Part shown: piece after piece, positions 1 through 8,934 of the stretch
How the letters are laid out: every line of letters begins with the position of its first letter
Numbering within the stretch: the first letter of the stretch is position 1
From: JAPOUP01 sp965221405
Lineage (GTDB): Bacteria; Pseudomonadota; Alphaproteobacteria; Rhodobacterales; Rhodobacteraceae
DNA: 64,000 nucleotides
Reading direction: 5' to 3'
NCBI GenBank assembly: GCA_965221405.1
Contig: CBDCSE010000002.1
Location: 2,294,001 to 2,358,000, forward strand
The notes under the pieces: generated by a model
Seen by the model: only the letters and a program-made list of their open reading frames with translations
The model's database searches: none
Told to the model about the DNA's origin: nothing
Position numbers and translations under genes: made by a program

Positions 1-371
1 AAACTGGGAACGGAGGGAATGGTCTCGATGGACTGGTTTCCTGGAGCTCCGATTGGTCTGAGTGTTCCGGCTTGATTAATGGCGTCGCGATAGGTGGCGT
101 GCCTGTCGCGGTCGAAAACGAGGAATACGTATTCGAAGTCAGGGCCGTTTCTCAGGAACCTTTTGGCGTATTCAACGACGCTGATTGGGGCCGAACCTCC
201 CTCTCCGGCGATTTTGACACGGGCCGCTGTCAGGCCCAGCTCCTGGATCAGTCGTTCGAAGTACAAAGGTTCGGTTTTGCTTCCCTCGATGACGATCAGC
301 GCACGTTCCCGCTCTTCAAGACGAGCGGGGCGACGCCGTGTGTCCCTAAGTGCTTTGCCGCGCCTGCCCAT
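1..371 (-). CDS. rloB: RloB-like protein, partial at window edge
   Basis: The reading frame is open to the window start, so only the first 123 codons are visible. The N-terminus is basic (MGRRGKALRDTRRR). It continues with LIVIEGSKTEPLYFERL, the nucleotide-binding-like opening strand of RloB/AbiLii proteins, and then YVFLVFDRDRH, which fits the acidic metal site of the Toprim-like fold. The start codon lies 9 bp downstream of the RloA-like stop and has a purine-rich ribosome site (AGAAGAAGA). The two genes are therefore one unit, as in RloAB and AbiL defence pairs. By family knowledge such pairs act as abortive phage defence. The function here is inferred; the C-terminus lies outside the window. 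Confidence 0.75.
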   Translation of the reverse strand, partial: MGRRGKALRDTRRRPARLEERERALIVIEGSKTEPLYFERLIQELGLTAARVKIAGEGGSAPISVVEYAKRFLRNGPDFEYVFLVFDRDRHATYRDAINQAGTLRPIGAPGNQSIETIPSVPS

Positions 372-380
372 GTTCTTCTT

Positions 381-1640
381 CTACTGACTTGCCAGACGCG
401 GCACCGCCCCGTATCGTCCCTGCAGATAGCCTTTCCGGAAAGGTCGCCCGTCGCGCGTTCTGAAATCCGAGAAGGGCGTGAGGCGGGAGGCCAGGTCGTC
501 ACCTTTCTCGACCAGCCAGATCTGATCCCGTCCAATGCACTCCTCTTCCGTAACGGTGGGATCATGGGTGGTGAAAATGATCTGTGCTTGGTGGGGGTTG
601 GTTTTGGGGGAGGAAAACATGCGCATGATATGGCGAAGGGCGAGGGGATGCAGGTGTACGTTGAGTTCGTCAACGACAAGCGTGTGACCGTTTTCGAGGG
701 AATCCATGATCGGGCCGATGAGATTGAACAGCGCGCGTGTGCCAGAGGATTCATCACCGATATTCAGGCGCTTTTTCGCTCCCGTCTCGTCGTTGCGATA
801 GGTGCTGACCTCCCATATCCTCGTATCCTCCGGAAGCATGGATTTGAACACCTTCTGGTTTTCCTCGGACAGGTTTCTGAAATTGGCTGTATCAAGCAAA
901 CTCAGCTCTTCCGCCTCCAGATCCTCCAGCCGTAGGTCGGCACTGGCCAGAAATTCCAGCACCCGGGTCTTCCAGCTCTCTTCGTTCAGGCGTCTCGCGG
1001 TATAATTACCGATCGAACCCATATCGAGAATTAACCGTAATTTTCGAACTAACCAGTCGAAGGGGCGTTTCAGGGGCGCCGCATTGAGTTGTACGGCGGT
1101 GCTGATAAAGAGGGCACTGTCGCGCGTTTGATCTTTCCAGCTCTGGCGTTCGCCCTTCAGGTAGGTCGCGCTTGTTTCCCACTCGTAGTCGTCACTTTCA
1201 GAACGGTATTCACGGGTGAATATCTGGCGCTGCTTGCGCGTGGCGGAAGGGCGCTCGAAGAGCCATTCCTCGCAGATTCGTTCGGCGTCGTAGGTAAAGC
1301 CGTATTGGAACAGGCTGTCGTCATGCAGGAAGGTCAACTCGAACTCCGTCGGCGCGTTGCGCCACCCGGAGTGGAAGCGATGGGGCTCGTATTCCTTGAC
1401 CAGAGATTGTTCGTCCCTGAACGAGTTCTGGACAAGGGTGCGGACTGTATGCATTCCCCTGACCAGTCCGGACTTTCCGGACCCGTTGGCCCCGAAAAGG
1501 CATGCCTGCCGCAGCACATGGGGAGCGCCGTTGTTGCCTGTGGCTACGGCGTTAGGCGTCCTGCCGTTCGACGCGGTCATCAGAAATTTCTGCCTGTCCC
1601 GGAAGGATCGATGATTTTGGACTGAAAATTCAACGAGCAT
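381..1640 (-). CDS. rloA: RloA-like AAA family ATPase (AbiL/RloAB defence)
   Basis: Predicted 419-residue ATPase of the COG1106 type. It opens with MLVEFSVQNHRSF, the usual first strand of these SMC-like ATPases, so I prefer this ATG to one 35 codons upstream. Walker A is GANGSGKS at residues 50-57, Walker B is LVVDEL with D324 and E325, and TTHDP (H359) is the switch region. The middle is the insertion typical of OLD/RloA-like ATPases. Together with the downstream RloB-like gene it forms a two-gene defence module of the AbiL/RloAB kind. These are known as phage-exclusion or restriction-linked loci. The trigger and target cannot be read from sequence. Confidence 0.8.
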   Translation of the reverse strand: MLVEFSVQNHRSFRDRQKFLMTASNGRTPNAVATGNNGAPHVLRQACLFGANGSGKSGLVRGMHTVRTLVQNSFRDEQSLVKEYEPHRFHSGWRNAPTEFELTFLHDDSLFQYGFTYDAERICEEWLFERPSATRKQRQIFTREYRSESDDYEWETSATYLKGERQSWKDQTRDSALFISTAVQLNAAPLKRPFDWLVRKLRLILDMGSIGNYTARRLNEESWKTRVLEFLASADLRLEDLEAEELSLLDTANFRNLSEENQKVFKSMLPEDTRIWEVSTYRNDETGAKKRLNIGDESSGTRALFNLIGPIMDSLENGHTLVVDELNVHLHPLALRHIMRMFSSPKTNPHQAQIIFTTHDPTVTEEECIGRDQIWLVEKGDDLASRLTPFSDFRTRDGRPFRKGYLQGRYGAVPRLASQ

Positions 1641-1767
1641 GGGGATGAATCCATTTATACCCGGCTTTTTGCATGTTTTTGCAATTATAGACGATTTCGT
1701 TTGACGTAAAGTAGATATTGCGTCTTTGTATGTAGCGATCTGCAAATCCGCGATGATCCCAGGTGCT

Positions 1768-1794
1768 AGGCGCGGATAGTCTCAAGCCGCTACA
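1768..1794 (+). repeat. 27-bp dispersed repeat, copy A
   Basis: AGGCGCGGATAGTCTCAAGC followed by CGCTACA. It matches 12506-12532 and 15321-15347 with a single A/G difference. The sequence on either side is unrelated, so a short unit is shared rather than a longer duplication. In one frame both copies read GAD(S/G)LKPLQL, so a common coding remnant is possible. Confidence 0.7.
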
Positions 1795-1814
1795 GCTACA
1801 GGTACTGCGACAAA

Positions 1815-2081
1815 CTATAAGATCCCGGCATTGAGCTTAATTCCATCGATGGTAATCGGTTCACGGCGGGCATCGGGATTATGTGCAACTTCAGCGGCCC
1901 GAAAGATCATGTTTCGTATTGCGGCGTCCAAAAACCTCTCATCGTCCGGGCCATATGACTGGTGGATGCCAACCGCCTTTCGCGCGGTCCCGCCCCCGGC
2001 CTCGCTGCTTAACGTGCTCACCTTACGGAGTACTTTGCAAAATAATCCGGAGACGACCGCCACGGTCGCCAAATTGATCAC
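1815..2081 (-). CDS. Hypothetical small protein (doubtful)
   Basis: An 88-codon frame starting MINLATVAVVSG and ending DGIKLNAGIL. The second half (DERFLDAAIRNMIFRAAEV) has the mixed hydrophobic and charged pattern of a real helix and no low-complexity bias. No family is recognised. There is no convincing ribosome-binding site and no operon partner. It may be a chance frame or a phage-derived remnant. Confidence 0.25.
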   Translation of the reverse strand: MINLATVAVVSGLFCKVLRKVSTLSSEAGGGTARKAVGIHQSYGPDDERFLDAAIRNMIFRAAEVAHNPDARREPITIDGIKLNAGIL

Positions 2082-2455
2082 CCACCACGCGGTTTCAAGG
2101 GGTTTCTTTTCAGTCCGGATGGCCGTATTTCGCGATCACCCGGACATTCTGGCGAGGTTTATTCAGGCATTACCCGGGACAGGCGCGGACAGTTTCAATG
2201 GCGAAGGCCAAGCCATTCCCCGATCCGGTGGGCGTCTTTGAACGTCTCGCTGACCCTGATATTTCAATGCGCCGGGGGAAGCGTTTTGATCGCGGGGAAC
2301 CACCAAAATCTCCGGGATTGAGCAACCGATCGTTTCATTGCCCCTATCCGGGTCTGCCGCGTTGAAGAGGCTGGCATGACAGAACTGGAACCTGATCCTG
2401 AGCGTGTGGTTCAGGACTGTCCGGAACCCCCAAACATGACCTCTGGTTCCAGAAT

Positions 2456-3850
2456 TCAATACCTGTAGTGATCCGGCTTGAAAGGCCCGTTCGACGGGAC
2501 CCCGATATAGTTGGCCTGGTCCTCGTCCAGTTCCGTCAATTTCGCACCAAGCCGGTTCAGGTGAAGCCGGGCGACTTTTTCGTCCAGATGCTTCGGAAGG
2601 ATGTATACCCTGTTTTCGTAGGTCTCGCCCTTCGTCCACAGCTCGATCTGCGCCAGGATCTGGTTGGTAAAACTGGCTGACATCACGAACGAGGGATGAC
2701 CTGTTGCGTTACCTAGGTTCAGGAGTCTGCCTTCACTCAGGAGAATCACGCGTTTTCCCGAAGGCATATCGATCAGGTCAACCTGGTCCTTGATGTTGGT
2801 CCACCTATGGTTTCGAAGCGCCGCCACCTGGATTTCGTTGTCGAAATGCCCGATGTTTCCGACGATCGCCATATCCTTCATTTCCCGGATATGCTCGATG
2901 CGGATCACATCGCGGTTTCCGGTCGCGGAAATGATGATGTCGGCGGTCGGCACCGCGTCCTCGAGGGTAACGACCTCAAACCCGTCCATTGCCGCCTGAA
3001 GTGCGCAGATCGGGTCGATTTCGGTAACTTTCACCCGGGCACCGGCTCCCTGCAGGGAGGCGGCCGACCCCTTTCCCACGTCGCCATAGCCGCAGACAAC
3101 CGCGACCTTTCCGGCGACCATCGTGTCGGTGGCCCTGCGGATTCCATCGACAAGGCTCTCGCGACAGCCATATTTGTTGTCAAACTTGGACTTGGTAACG
3201 CTGTCATTGACGTTGATCGCGGGGAACGGCAGGTGACCCTTCTCCATCATCCGGTAAAGGCGGTTCACGCCGGTGGTCGTCTCCTCGGTCACTCCCTTGA
3301 TCATGTGGCGTTGTTTCACAAACCAGCCCGGACTTTCCTTGAGGCGCTTCCTGATCTGCGAGAACAGAGCCTCCTCTTCCTCTGATCCGGGTGCGCCGAT
3401 CAGGCCATCCTCGCCTTCCTCAACGCGTGCGCCGAGCAGAACGTAAAGCGTCGCGTCGCCGCCGTCGTCGAGAATCATGTTCGCCCCGCCCTCGCTGAAA
3501 TGAAAGATACGGTCGGCGTAGTCCCAATATTCCTCCAGCGATTCTCCCTTGAACGCGAATACCGGTGTACCGGCTTTCGCGACCGCTGCCGCGGCATGAT
3601 CCTGAGTGGAAAAGATGTTGCAGGACGCCCAGCGTACGGATGCGCCGAGATGAATCAGACTTTCGATCAGAACAGCGGTCTGGACAGTCATATGCAACGA
3701 GCCGGCGATGCGGGCGCCAGCCAGTGGCTTGTCCTCGCCATATTCCTCGCGGATCGCCATAAGGCCGGGCATCTCCGTCTCGGCGATCGCGATTTCCTTG
3801 CCACCGAACTCGGCCAGGCCGATGTCCCTGACGATATAGTCCTTTAACAT
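2456..3850 (-). CDS. ahcY: Adenosylhomocysteinase (S-adenosylhomocysteine hydrolase)
   Basis: A 464-residue cytosolic enzyme that splits S-adenosylhomocysteine reversibly into adenosine and homocysteine, removing the inhibitory product of methyltransferases. The family length, the N-terminal MLKDYIVRDIGLAEFG and the C-terminal KPDHYRY end are all canonical. Substrate residues appear in GSLHMTVQT and in NVNDSVTKSKFDNKYG. The NAD site is the Rossmann motif VCGYGDVGKGSA. The start is the only sensible ATG, and the gene appears monocistronic. In Rhodobacter relatives ahcY also lies near the regBA locus, as it does here. I looked for a SAH-type riboswitch in the 5' region and saw no convincing one. 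Confidence 0.97.
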   Translation of the reverse strand: MLKDYIVRDIGLAEFGGKEIAIAETEMPGLMAIREEYGEDKPLAGARIAGSLHMTVQTAVLIESLIHLGASVRWASCNIFSTQDHAAAAVAKAGTPVFAFKGESLEEYWDYADRIFHFSEGGANMILDDGGDATLYVLLGARVEEGEDGLIGAPGSEEEEALFSQIRKRLKESPGWFVKQRHMIKGVTEETTTGVNRLYRMMEKGHLPFPAINVNDSVTKSKFDNKYGCRESLVDGIRRATDTMVAGKVAVVCGYGDVGKGSAASLQGAGARVKVTEIDPICALQAAMDGFEVVTLEDAVPTADIIISATGNRDVIRIEHIREMKDMAIVGNIGHFDNEIQVAALRNHRWTNIKDQVDLIDMPSGKRVILLSEGRLLNLGNATGHPSFVMSASFTNQILAQIELWTKGETYENRVYILPKHLDEKVARLHLNRLGAKLTELDEDQANYIGVPSNGPFKPDHYRY

Positions 3851-4027
3851 CTGGCTGAACCTTTACCGTTTCATTACTGTCCGTGCGTCTAGCACCGCCT
3901 GCCGAACGGGACAACCGCCGGAAGCGGCAGACGAAGCCCCACGCCATGCGGTGTCCGGGTATTTCAGGCTGTTTTCAGATGATGCCGGATTCCGGCGTCA
4001 CACTGGACGGAATGGAGAAAGTCGTCC

Positions 4028-4630
4028 ATGTCGTCGATGTCAACCCCAGCCCGCGCCTGGCAGCGTATGCTTTCGGGTAGAAGGCTCGATCTACTCGATC
4101 CCACGCCGATGGACATCGAGATCGAGGACATAGCCCACGGACTGGCGTTTGTCGCCCGCTGGAACGGCCAGACCCATGGCACCTATCCTTACACAGTGGC
4201 GGAGCATTCGATCTTGGTTGAGGAGATTTTTTCCAGATTCCAGCCAGTTATGCCAGCCAAGTGGCGACTGGCGGCGCTGCTGCACGATGCACCGGAATAC
4301 GTGATCGGTGACATGATCAGTCCGGTGAAGGCGGCCATAGGCCCCGGTTACGCTGATCTTGACGCACGGTTACAGACGGCGATTCATATACGCTTCGGGC
4401 TTCCCGCCGAACTGCCGAGATCGATCGGTCAAAAAATCAAGCGCGCCGACAGGATTTCGGCCTGGCTGGAAGCGACGAGGATAGCGGGATTTACTCCATC
4501 TGAGGCAAACAGGCTCTTCGGCCGCCCAAAGACCCTCGAGATCGATGGGTTGGAACTGCGTCTGCGCGCGCCTATTGCCACCCGCGCGGCTTTCGTGGTC
4601 CGCCATGCCCAACTTCTGGCCAGTATGTAA
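4028..4630 (+). CDS. HD-domain phosphohydrolase (YfbR-like)
   Basis: Predicted 200-residue soluble metal-dependent phosphohydrolase. The HD signature is present: VAEHSILVEE gives the first His, ALLHDAPEYVIGD gives the His-Asp pair, and KRADRISAW gives the distal Asp. Proteins of this size and layout are usually annotated as HD-family hydrolases related to YfbR 5'-nucleotidase, and the substrate is not predictable. It is transcribed divergently from ahcY with about 180 bp between them. A second ATG lies two codons in (MSTPARAW), so the exact start is open. Confidence 0.85.
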   Translation: MSSMSTPARAWQRMLSGRRLDLLDPTPMDIEIEDIAHGLAFVARWNGQTHGTYPYTVAEHSILVEEIFSRFQPVMPAKWRLAALLHDAPEYVIGDMISPVKAAIGPGYADLDARLQTAIHIRFGLPAELPRSIGQKIKRADRISAWLEATRIAGFTPSEANRLFGRPKTLEIDGLELRLRAPIATRAAFVVRHAQLLASM

Positions 4631-4717
4631 CACTTGACCCCGACGCACGTTTGCCCGGGTGGACCATTGCGCCATAAGATCATCGAATGGCCGCGGCAAT
4701 ACCGTGGAGCTACATGT

Positions 4718-4743
4718 GAAACCCCACGCCCGAGTGGGGTTTC
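4718..4743. terminator. Strong hairpin, possible bidirectional terminator
   Basis: Perfect 10-bp stem GAAACCCCAC / GTGGGGTTTC with a 6-nt loop. It lies between the convergent ends of the HD hydrolase gene and regA. There is no long T run on either side, so the terminator role is inferred from position and stability. Confidence 0.5.
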
Positions 4744-4910
4744 CCGGATATCTGTGGGGGTTATGGTTGGGGATTCGAGAGCAGTGATGCCTCGACTGTG
4801 CCCGGGTTACGGTGTTCCAGTGCCGCCACCGTAACGTCGGGGTTTGCGCACTTACCAGACGCTATGAAGGTCCGCCCCCTTTCACCAGCCATCGCCGATC
4901 AGTTCCACCC

Positions 4911-5465
4911 CTATTTTGGAGAGCGTTTGGCAAGAATGCGCTGTAGCGTCCTGCGATGCATGCTAAGACGCCGCGCCGTCTCGCTGACATTTCGGTCACA
5001 CATCTCATAGATTCGCTGGATATGTTCCCAGCGGACGCGATCCGCACTCATTGGATTTTTCGGAGGTGGGGGCAATTCCCCGGGTTTGGCGAGAAGCGCT
5101 TCCATGACGGCGTTGGCATCGGCGGGCTTTGACAGGTAGTCGGTCGCGCCGATTTTCACCGCCGCCACCGCCGTCGCGATCGCTCCGTAACCGGTCAGGA
5201 CCACAACCCTGCATTCTGGACGCCGCTCGCGTAACACCTCAACGACGTCCAATCCGTTTCCATCCTCAAGCCGCAGGTCGATAACCGCGTAGGCGGGGGG
5301 TCGCGCATCGGCGATGGCCTTTCCCGCAGCGACGGATCGCGCCGCCTCCGGCTGGAAACCGCGTTTTTCCATCGCACGCGACAGACTGCGGAGGAACGCC
5401 TCATCGTCGTCGACAAGAAGCAATGTCCTGTCAACGCCAAGATCCTGTAATTCGCGCTCCGCCAT
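4911..5465 (-). CDS. regA: Redox response regulator RegA/ActR/PrrA
   Basis: A 184-residue response regulator. The receiver domain shows the acidic pocket D19-D21, phospho-acceptor D63 in VIDLRLEDG, T91 and K113. A proline linker (residues 132-136) leads to a C-terminal Fis-type helix-turn-helix (158-180, NVSETARRLSMHRRTLQRIL). This sequence is almost invariant in RegA/ActR proteins. In the family, phospho-RegA globally controls photosynthesis, carbon and nitrogen fixation and respiratory genes in response to redox state. I start at MAERELQDLG; an upstream ATG would add six basic residues. It lies 62 bp downstream of senC in the same direction, with the cognate kinase gene divergent. Confidence 0.95.
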   Translation of the reverse strand: MAERELQDLGVDRTLLLVDDDEAFLRSLSRAMEKRGFQPEAARSVAAGKAIADARPPAYAVIDLRLEDGNGLDVVEVLRERRPECRVVVLTGYGAIATAVAAVKIGATDYLSKPADANAVMEALLAKPGELPPPPKNPMSADRVRWEHIQRIYEMCDRNVSETARRLSMHRRTLQRILAKRSPK

Positions 5466-5527
5466 GACGATCCTTCTCCGCACGGTCCCGGTCGATGCGC
5501 CCCAATTAAATCACCGTCCGCACGAGG

Positions 5528-6157
5528 TCAAACTCGCCCTTGCGCCTCGATGAAGCAGGTGGCGCGCCGGGCGACTTCCTCGGCCGTGGCGTCGCGTCTG
5601 AAAAACTCGACGAAACCTAGATCCGGAAAAACAAGGTAGGTGAACGTGGAATGGTCAACGAGGTAGAATTCGTCATCGGTCCCATGCTTTCTGTAATAGG
5701 TCCTGTATGCCCTTGAGGCCGAGGCCACCTGCTCGGGTGATCCGGTAAGACCGATCATCGCCTCATGCATGTATCCCGCCCATTCCCCCACCAACTCCGG
5801 TGTGTCACGCTCGGGATCGACGGAGATGAAGACACCTTGGGCGTCGTGGCCGGATGCGGACAGAATGTCCAGGGCCTCCGCATTGCGCGCCGTGTCAAGG
5901 GGACAGACATCGGGACAGAACGTGTAACCGAAATATACGAGTGATGGTCTTGTGAACACGTCCGTATCCGTGACTGTCCTGCCCTCACCGTCGACGAGGG
6001 TGAACGGACCGCCAATGGAGTCCGTACCACCCGCGACGGTGGAGCCGCGGCATTCCGCAAACGAGTCGTTACCCCTGATCCCGACCGTCTGCCAGAAAGT
6101 GGCGATCAGGAGTGCGGCGATGCCGATGGCGGCGACGCTGGCATAAAGGCGGGTCAT
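5528..6157 (-). CDS. senC: SCO1/SenC/PrrC copper-binding redox protein
   Basis: A 209-residue membrane-anchored thioredoxin-fold protein. One N-terminal transmembrane helix (about residues 5-24) is followed by a periplasmic SCO domain. The copper/redox motif FCPDVCP gives C81 and C85, and the third ligand is H169 in LVDHSTF. In the family SenC delivers copper to cytochrome c oxidase, and in Rhodobacter it helps relay oxidase activity to the RegB kinase. It sits between regB (divergent) and regA (downstream, same strand), the classic regB-senC-regA order. Confidence 0.94.
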   Translation of the reverse strand: MTRLYASVAAIGIAALLIATFWQTVGIRGNDSFAECRGSTVAGGTDSIGGPFTLVDGEGRTVTDTDVFTRPSLVYFGYTFCPDVCPLDTARNAEALDILSASGHDAQGVFISVDPERDTPELVGEWAGYMHEAMIGLTGSPEQVASASRAYRTYYRKHGTDDEFYLVDHSTFTYLVFPDLGFVEFFRRDATAEEVARRATCFIEAQGRV

Positions 6158-6260
6158 GGGCGAATCCTCGGGTCCAAGGCGGGTCTACGGCGCATTGATC
6201 CACACCGGATGCGCGGATTACAAGGAACCGGATGACGCAACACAATAATTAGGTGGATGT
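6158..6260. promoter_or_regulatory. Divergent regB/senC promoter region
   Basis: This 103-bp region must hold promoters for both regB and senC-regA. It contains an inverted repeat GCGCAT (6190-6195) and ATGCGC (6209-6214), which could be a regulator site. No strong sigma-70 hexamers are evident. The regB ribosome site is AGGTGG. Confidence 0.4.
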
Positions 6261-7646
6261 ATGGAGACTCAGCATCCCGGTCTTCTCGCTGAGAAAGCCA
6301 GAGGCAACTGGGTGTCACTTCGAACGCTGGTCGTTCTGCGTTGGATCGCGATCATTGGTCAGGTCGCGGCGCTCACCATCGCACGGGAATTCTACGACCT
6401 TAGTCTCAACCTGGGACTTTGCTATGCCGTTATCTGCCTCGCTCTAATCGCCAACCTGGTGTCGACCGCCGTCTATCCCGGAAACAAGAGGCTGTCGGAG
6501 CGCGAAATCTTCTTGATGCTTCTGTTTGACATCGGACAGCTTTCCGCGCTGCTGTTTCTTACCGGCGGGCTGCACAACCCTTTCGCGCTGCTGGTTCTCG
6601 CGCCTGTGACGATTTCGGCCACCGCGCTCCAGCAGCGCTCCACGGTCGTGATAAGTGCTGTCGCCGTCCTCGCCGTGACTTTGCTTGTGTTCTTTCATTT
6701 TCCACTGCTTGTGGTGTCTGGTGAGATTCTTCTCATGCCGGATCTTTTTCTGTTCGGTAACTGGGCCGCGATATGCATCGGTATCGTCTTTGTGGCGATC
6801 TATGACCGGCGGGTTTCTTCCGAGATACAGGCGATGAACCAAGCGCTTCTGGCAACGCAGATGACGCTCGCACGTGAGCAGAAGCTGACCGATCTCGGCG
6901 GAGTGGTCGCCGCGGCGGCGCACGAGCTCGGCACGCCGCTCGCCACTATCAAGTTACTGAGTTCGGAGCTGGCGGAGGAGCTTGACGAGCGCCCTGAGCT
7001 TCGTGGCGACGCCGAGCTGATCCGGGAGCAGGCTGATCGCTGTCGCGACATACTGCAGTCGATGGGACGTGCCGGAAAACGGGATCTCTATATCTCGCAT
7101 GTGCCGCTCGGTGCGGTGATCCGGGAGGCCGCGGAACCTCATTTCGATCGAGGCCCCGAAGTGAAAATCGACCTTTCCGATGAATTCCCCCAGCCCAGCA
7201 TGGCCCGCAGGCCGGAAGTCATTCACGGGTTGCGCAACCTGGTCCAAAACGCCGTGGATTTTGCCGATACCACCGTTTGGATCAATGCCATGTGGACGGA
7301 AGAGCGCATAGAAATCAGGATCGTCGATGATGGCCCGGGTTATCCGCCCGATGTCCTCAGCCGTATAGGTCAGCCTTTCGTCAATCGGCGCGGTGCCGCA
7401 GGGGGGCGCGGAAAACGGACGGAATACGAGGGTATGGGGCTTGGACTGTTCATCGCGAAAACACTTCTGGAACGATCGGGCGCCGAGTTGGGCTTCGCCA
7501 ACGGACAGGCTTCGACCACGGCGAGAAAAGGTCCGGGGACCCGGAGTGGCGCGATCGCGGACGTCGCATGGCCGCGCGTTTTGATCACCCAGGGCAAGGA
7601 AGCGACGAATGGAGGTCTGGGGGAAAACCTTCCCATCGAAGCCTGA
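6261..7646 (+). CDS. regB: Redox sensor histidine kinase RegB/PrrB/ActS
   Basis: A 461-residue inner-membrane kinase with about six hydrophobic segments in residues 20-180. The quinone-binding heptapeptide GGLHNPF (102-108) is intact. The H-box AAAHELGTPLATIKL gives phospho-acceptor H221. The redox-active cysteine of the family is C261 in QADRCRDIL. The ATPase domain shows the N-box GLRNLVQNAVDFAD, DDGPGYPP and EGMGLGLFIAKTLL. By family knowledge it phosphorylates RegA according to ubiquinone redox state and cysteine chemistry. It is divergent from senC-regA. Confidence 0.96.
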   Translation: METQHPGLLAEKARGNWVSLRTLVVLRWIAIIGQVAALTIAREFYDLSLNLGLCYAVICLALIANLVSTAVYPGNKRLSEREIFLMLLFDIGQLSALLFLTGGLHNPFALLVLAPVTISATALQQRSTVVISAVAVLAVTLLVFFHFPLLVVSGEILLMPDLFLFGNWAAICIGIVFVAIYDRRVSSEIQAMNQALLATQMTLAREQKLTDLGGVVAAAAHELGTPLATIKLLSSELAEELDERPELRGDAELIREQADRCRDILQSMGRAGKRDLYISHVPLGAVIREAAEPHFDRGPEVKIDLSDEFPQPSMARRPEVIHGLRNLVQNAVDFADTTVWINAMWTEERIEIRIVDDGPGYPPDVLSRIGQPFVNRRGAAGGRGKRTEYEGMGLGLFIAKTLLERSGAELGFANGQASTTARKGPGTRSGAIADVAWPRVLITQGKEATNGGLGENLPIEA

Positions 7647-7883
7647 TACCCCTTATCCCATTGAATTTAATAACTTACCCGGGATCGCTATGTTCTCTAT
7701 ATGGACGGGAAAATCGCACCGTACCTTGGTGTTTCGGGAATCCCGTTCTCTTTGGGAACGGTTCTGGTCCTCCCAACAAAGGAACGAAGTGCGACATAGG
7801 ATTGGTCACTTTGTCCAATTCTGGCAAACCGCTGCGACAGGCCGTCCGGAAAACGGTCGGCTTCGGGGGATGTGAAGGAAGGC
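7647..7883. other. Intergenic, no gene seen
   Basis: Between the regB stop and the left target duplication of the R-M transposon. Short ORFs occur on both strands but have no ribosome sites or recognisable motifs. Before the insertion this was the gap between the convergent regB and yafQ-like genes. Confidence 0.5.
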
Positions 7884-7891
7884 CTCAGAAG
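7884..7891. repeat. 8-bp target-site duplication, left (CTCAGAAG)
   Basis: Identical to 11067-11074 on the far side of the transposon. Eight base pairs is the usual duplication made by IS1595-family transposases. Confidence 0.9.
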
Positions 7892-7922
7892 GAGAATTAT
7901 ACGCTTAACTAGCCAAAAATTC

Positions 7923-7951
7923 TTGACCTCCCCGGATTTAATCACTATATA
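7923..7951 (+). promoter_or_regulatory. Promoter of the transposon operon
   Basis: TTGACC, a 17-bp spacer, then TATATA, close to the sigma-70 consensus. It begins 7 bp inside the left terminal repeat. The transposase ATG follows at 7978 behind AGGAG. As it is the only promoter seen, it would drive transposase and the R-M genes together. Confidence 0.8.
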
Positions 7952-7977
7952 TTAGCCATAGCTTAGGAGTGATTCGC

Positions 7978-8934
7978 ATGGCACAGAAAGCACCCGGACG
8001 GTCTCACAGGCAAGGCTTGACCGTCATCCAGTTGCTCAAAATGTTCCCCGATGACGACGCCGCAGAAAAGTGGTTTGAGGATCAGAGGTGGCCGGAAGGC
8101 AGGTTCTGCCCGCACTGCGGATCAACCAACACGCGCGCGGAAAAGAACCGCAAACCCATGCCCTATCGCTGCCGCGACTGCCGGGGCCATTTCTCAGTAA
8201 AACATGGAACATCCATGCAGTCCAGCAAGGTCGGCTTGCAGAAATGGGCGATTGCGCTCTACATGATGACTACGGGCATCAAAGGGACTTCAAGCATGAA
8301 GATTTACCGCGAGCTTGGTATTCGGCAGCCAACGGCGTGGTTTCTTATGCAGCGTATCAGGGAAGGGTTTGACGCGGGCTACGACATGCAGCTTCCCGGC
8401 CCAGTTGAAGTCGATGAAAGTTATTTCGGCGGTCTTGAGAAAAACAAACATTCAAACAAGAAGCTTAGGGCTGGCCGTGGTTCGGTTGGTAAAACCGCCG
8501 TGGCTGGCGCTAGGGACCGAAAAAGCAAGGCGATCCGCGCCGAGGTTGTCCCGAAAACTGACAAAAGCACGTTGCAGGGCTTCGTCGCAAATCATGTGGC
8601 CGAAGGCGCAAAGGTCTACACGGACGAAGCCTCGGCCTACAAGGGTATGCCCTTTGACCATGAAAGCGTGAACCATTCTGTCGGCGAGTACGTGCGGGAC
8701 ATGGCACACACAAACGGGCTTGAGTCATTTTGGGCTTTGCTTAAGCGTGGATACCACGGAACGTTCCACCACATATCGGGGCAACACCTGAACCGCTACG
8801 CACGTGAATTTGCGGGGCGGCATAACATCCGTGATCTTGATACCATCACCCAAATGACCATTTTGGCGCGTGGCATGGTGGGAAAACGGCTTAAGTACCA
8901 TGAACTGGTGGGTAATTCTGGAGCAAATCAATGA
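7978..8934 (+). CDS. IS1595-family (ISXO2-like) transposase
   Basis: A 318-residue DDE transposase. An N-terminal zinc ribbon (C44, C47, C65, C68; FCPHCGS and YRCRDC) binds the ends. The catalytic residues are D146 in VEVDESYFGG, D216 in VYTDEASAY and E249 in HTNGLESFW; the HTNG signature is typical of the family. The length is normal and the frame is intact. The start is set by AGGAG 8 bp upstream. Its stop overlaps the methyltransferase ATG, so the passenger genes are translationally coupled to transposase. Confidence 0.95.
   Translation: MAQKAPGRSHRQGLTVIQLLKMFPDDDAAEKWFEDQRWPEGRFCPHCGSTNTRAEKNRKPMPYRCRDCRGHFSVKHGTSMQSSKVGLQKWAIALYMMTTGIKGTSSMKIYRELGIRQPTAWFLMQRIREGFDAGYDMQLPGPVEVDESYFGGLEKNKHSNKKLRAGRGSVGKTAVAGARDRKSKAIRAEVVPKTDKSTLQGFVANHVAEGAKVYTDEASAYKGMPFDHESVNHSVGEYVRDMAHTNGLESFWALLKRGYHGTFHHISGQHLNRYAREFAGRHNIRDLDTITQMTILARGMVGKRLKYHELVGNSGANQ

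Larger units (their letters stand above)
1641..2455. other. Intergenic stretch with no secure gene
   Basis: This 815-bp stretch separates the RloA-like gene from ahcY. The minus strand has a possible 88-residue ORF at 1815-2081 and short coding-looking fragments at about 2160-2450, in frames broken by stops. They look like remnants, but I could not assign them. A 27-bp sequence at 1768-1794 recurs elsewhere in the window and is listed separately. Confidence 0.5.

Noticed and set aside
3850..3960. A SAH-type riboswitch upstream of ahcY
   Set aside because: I looked for the conserved core and stem and did not find a convincing match on the minus strand.
5755..6146. Short alternative frames over senC
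   Set aside because: Shadows of the intact SCO-family gene.
7609..7875. 88-codon plus-strand frame between regB and the R-M transposon
   Set aside because: Overlaps the regB 3' end, lacks a ribosome site and shows no protein-like pattern.
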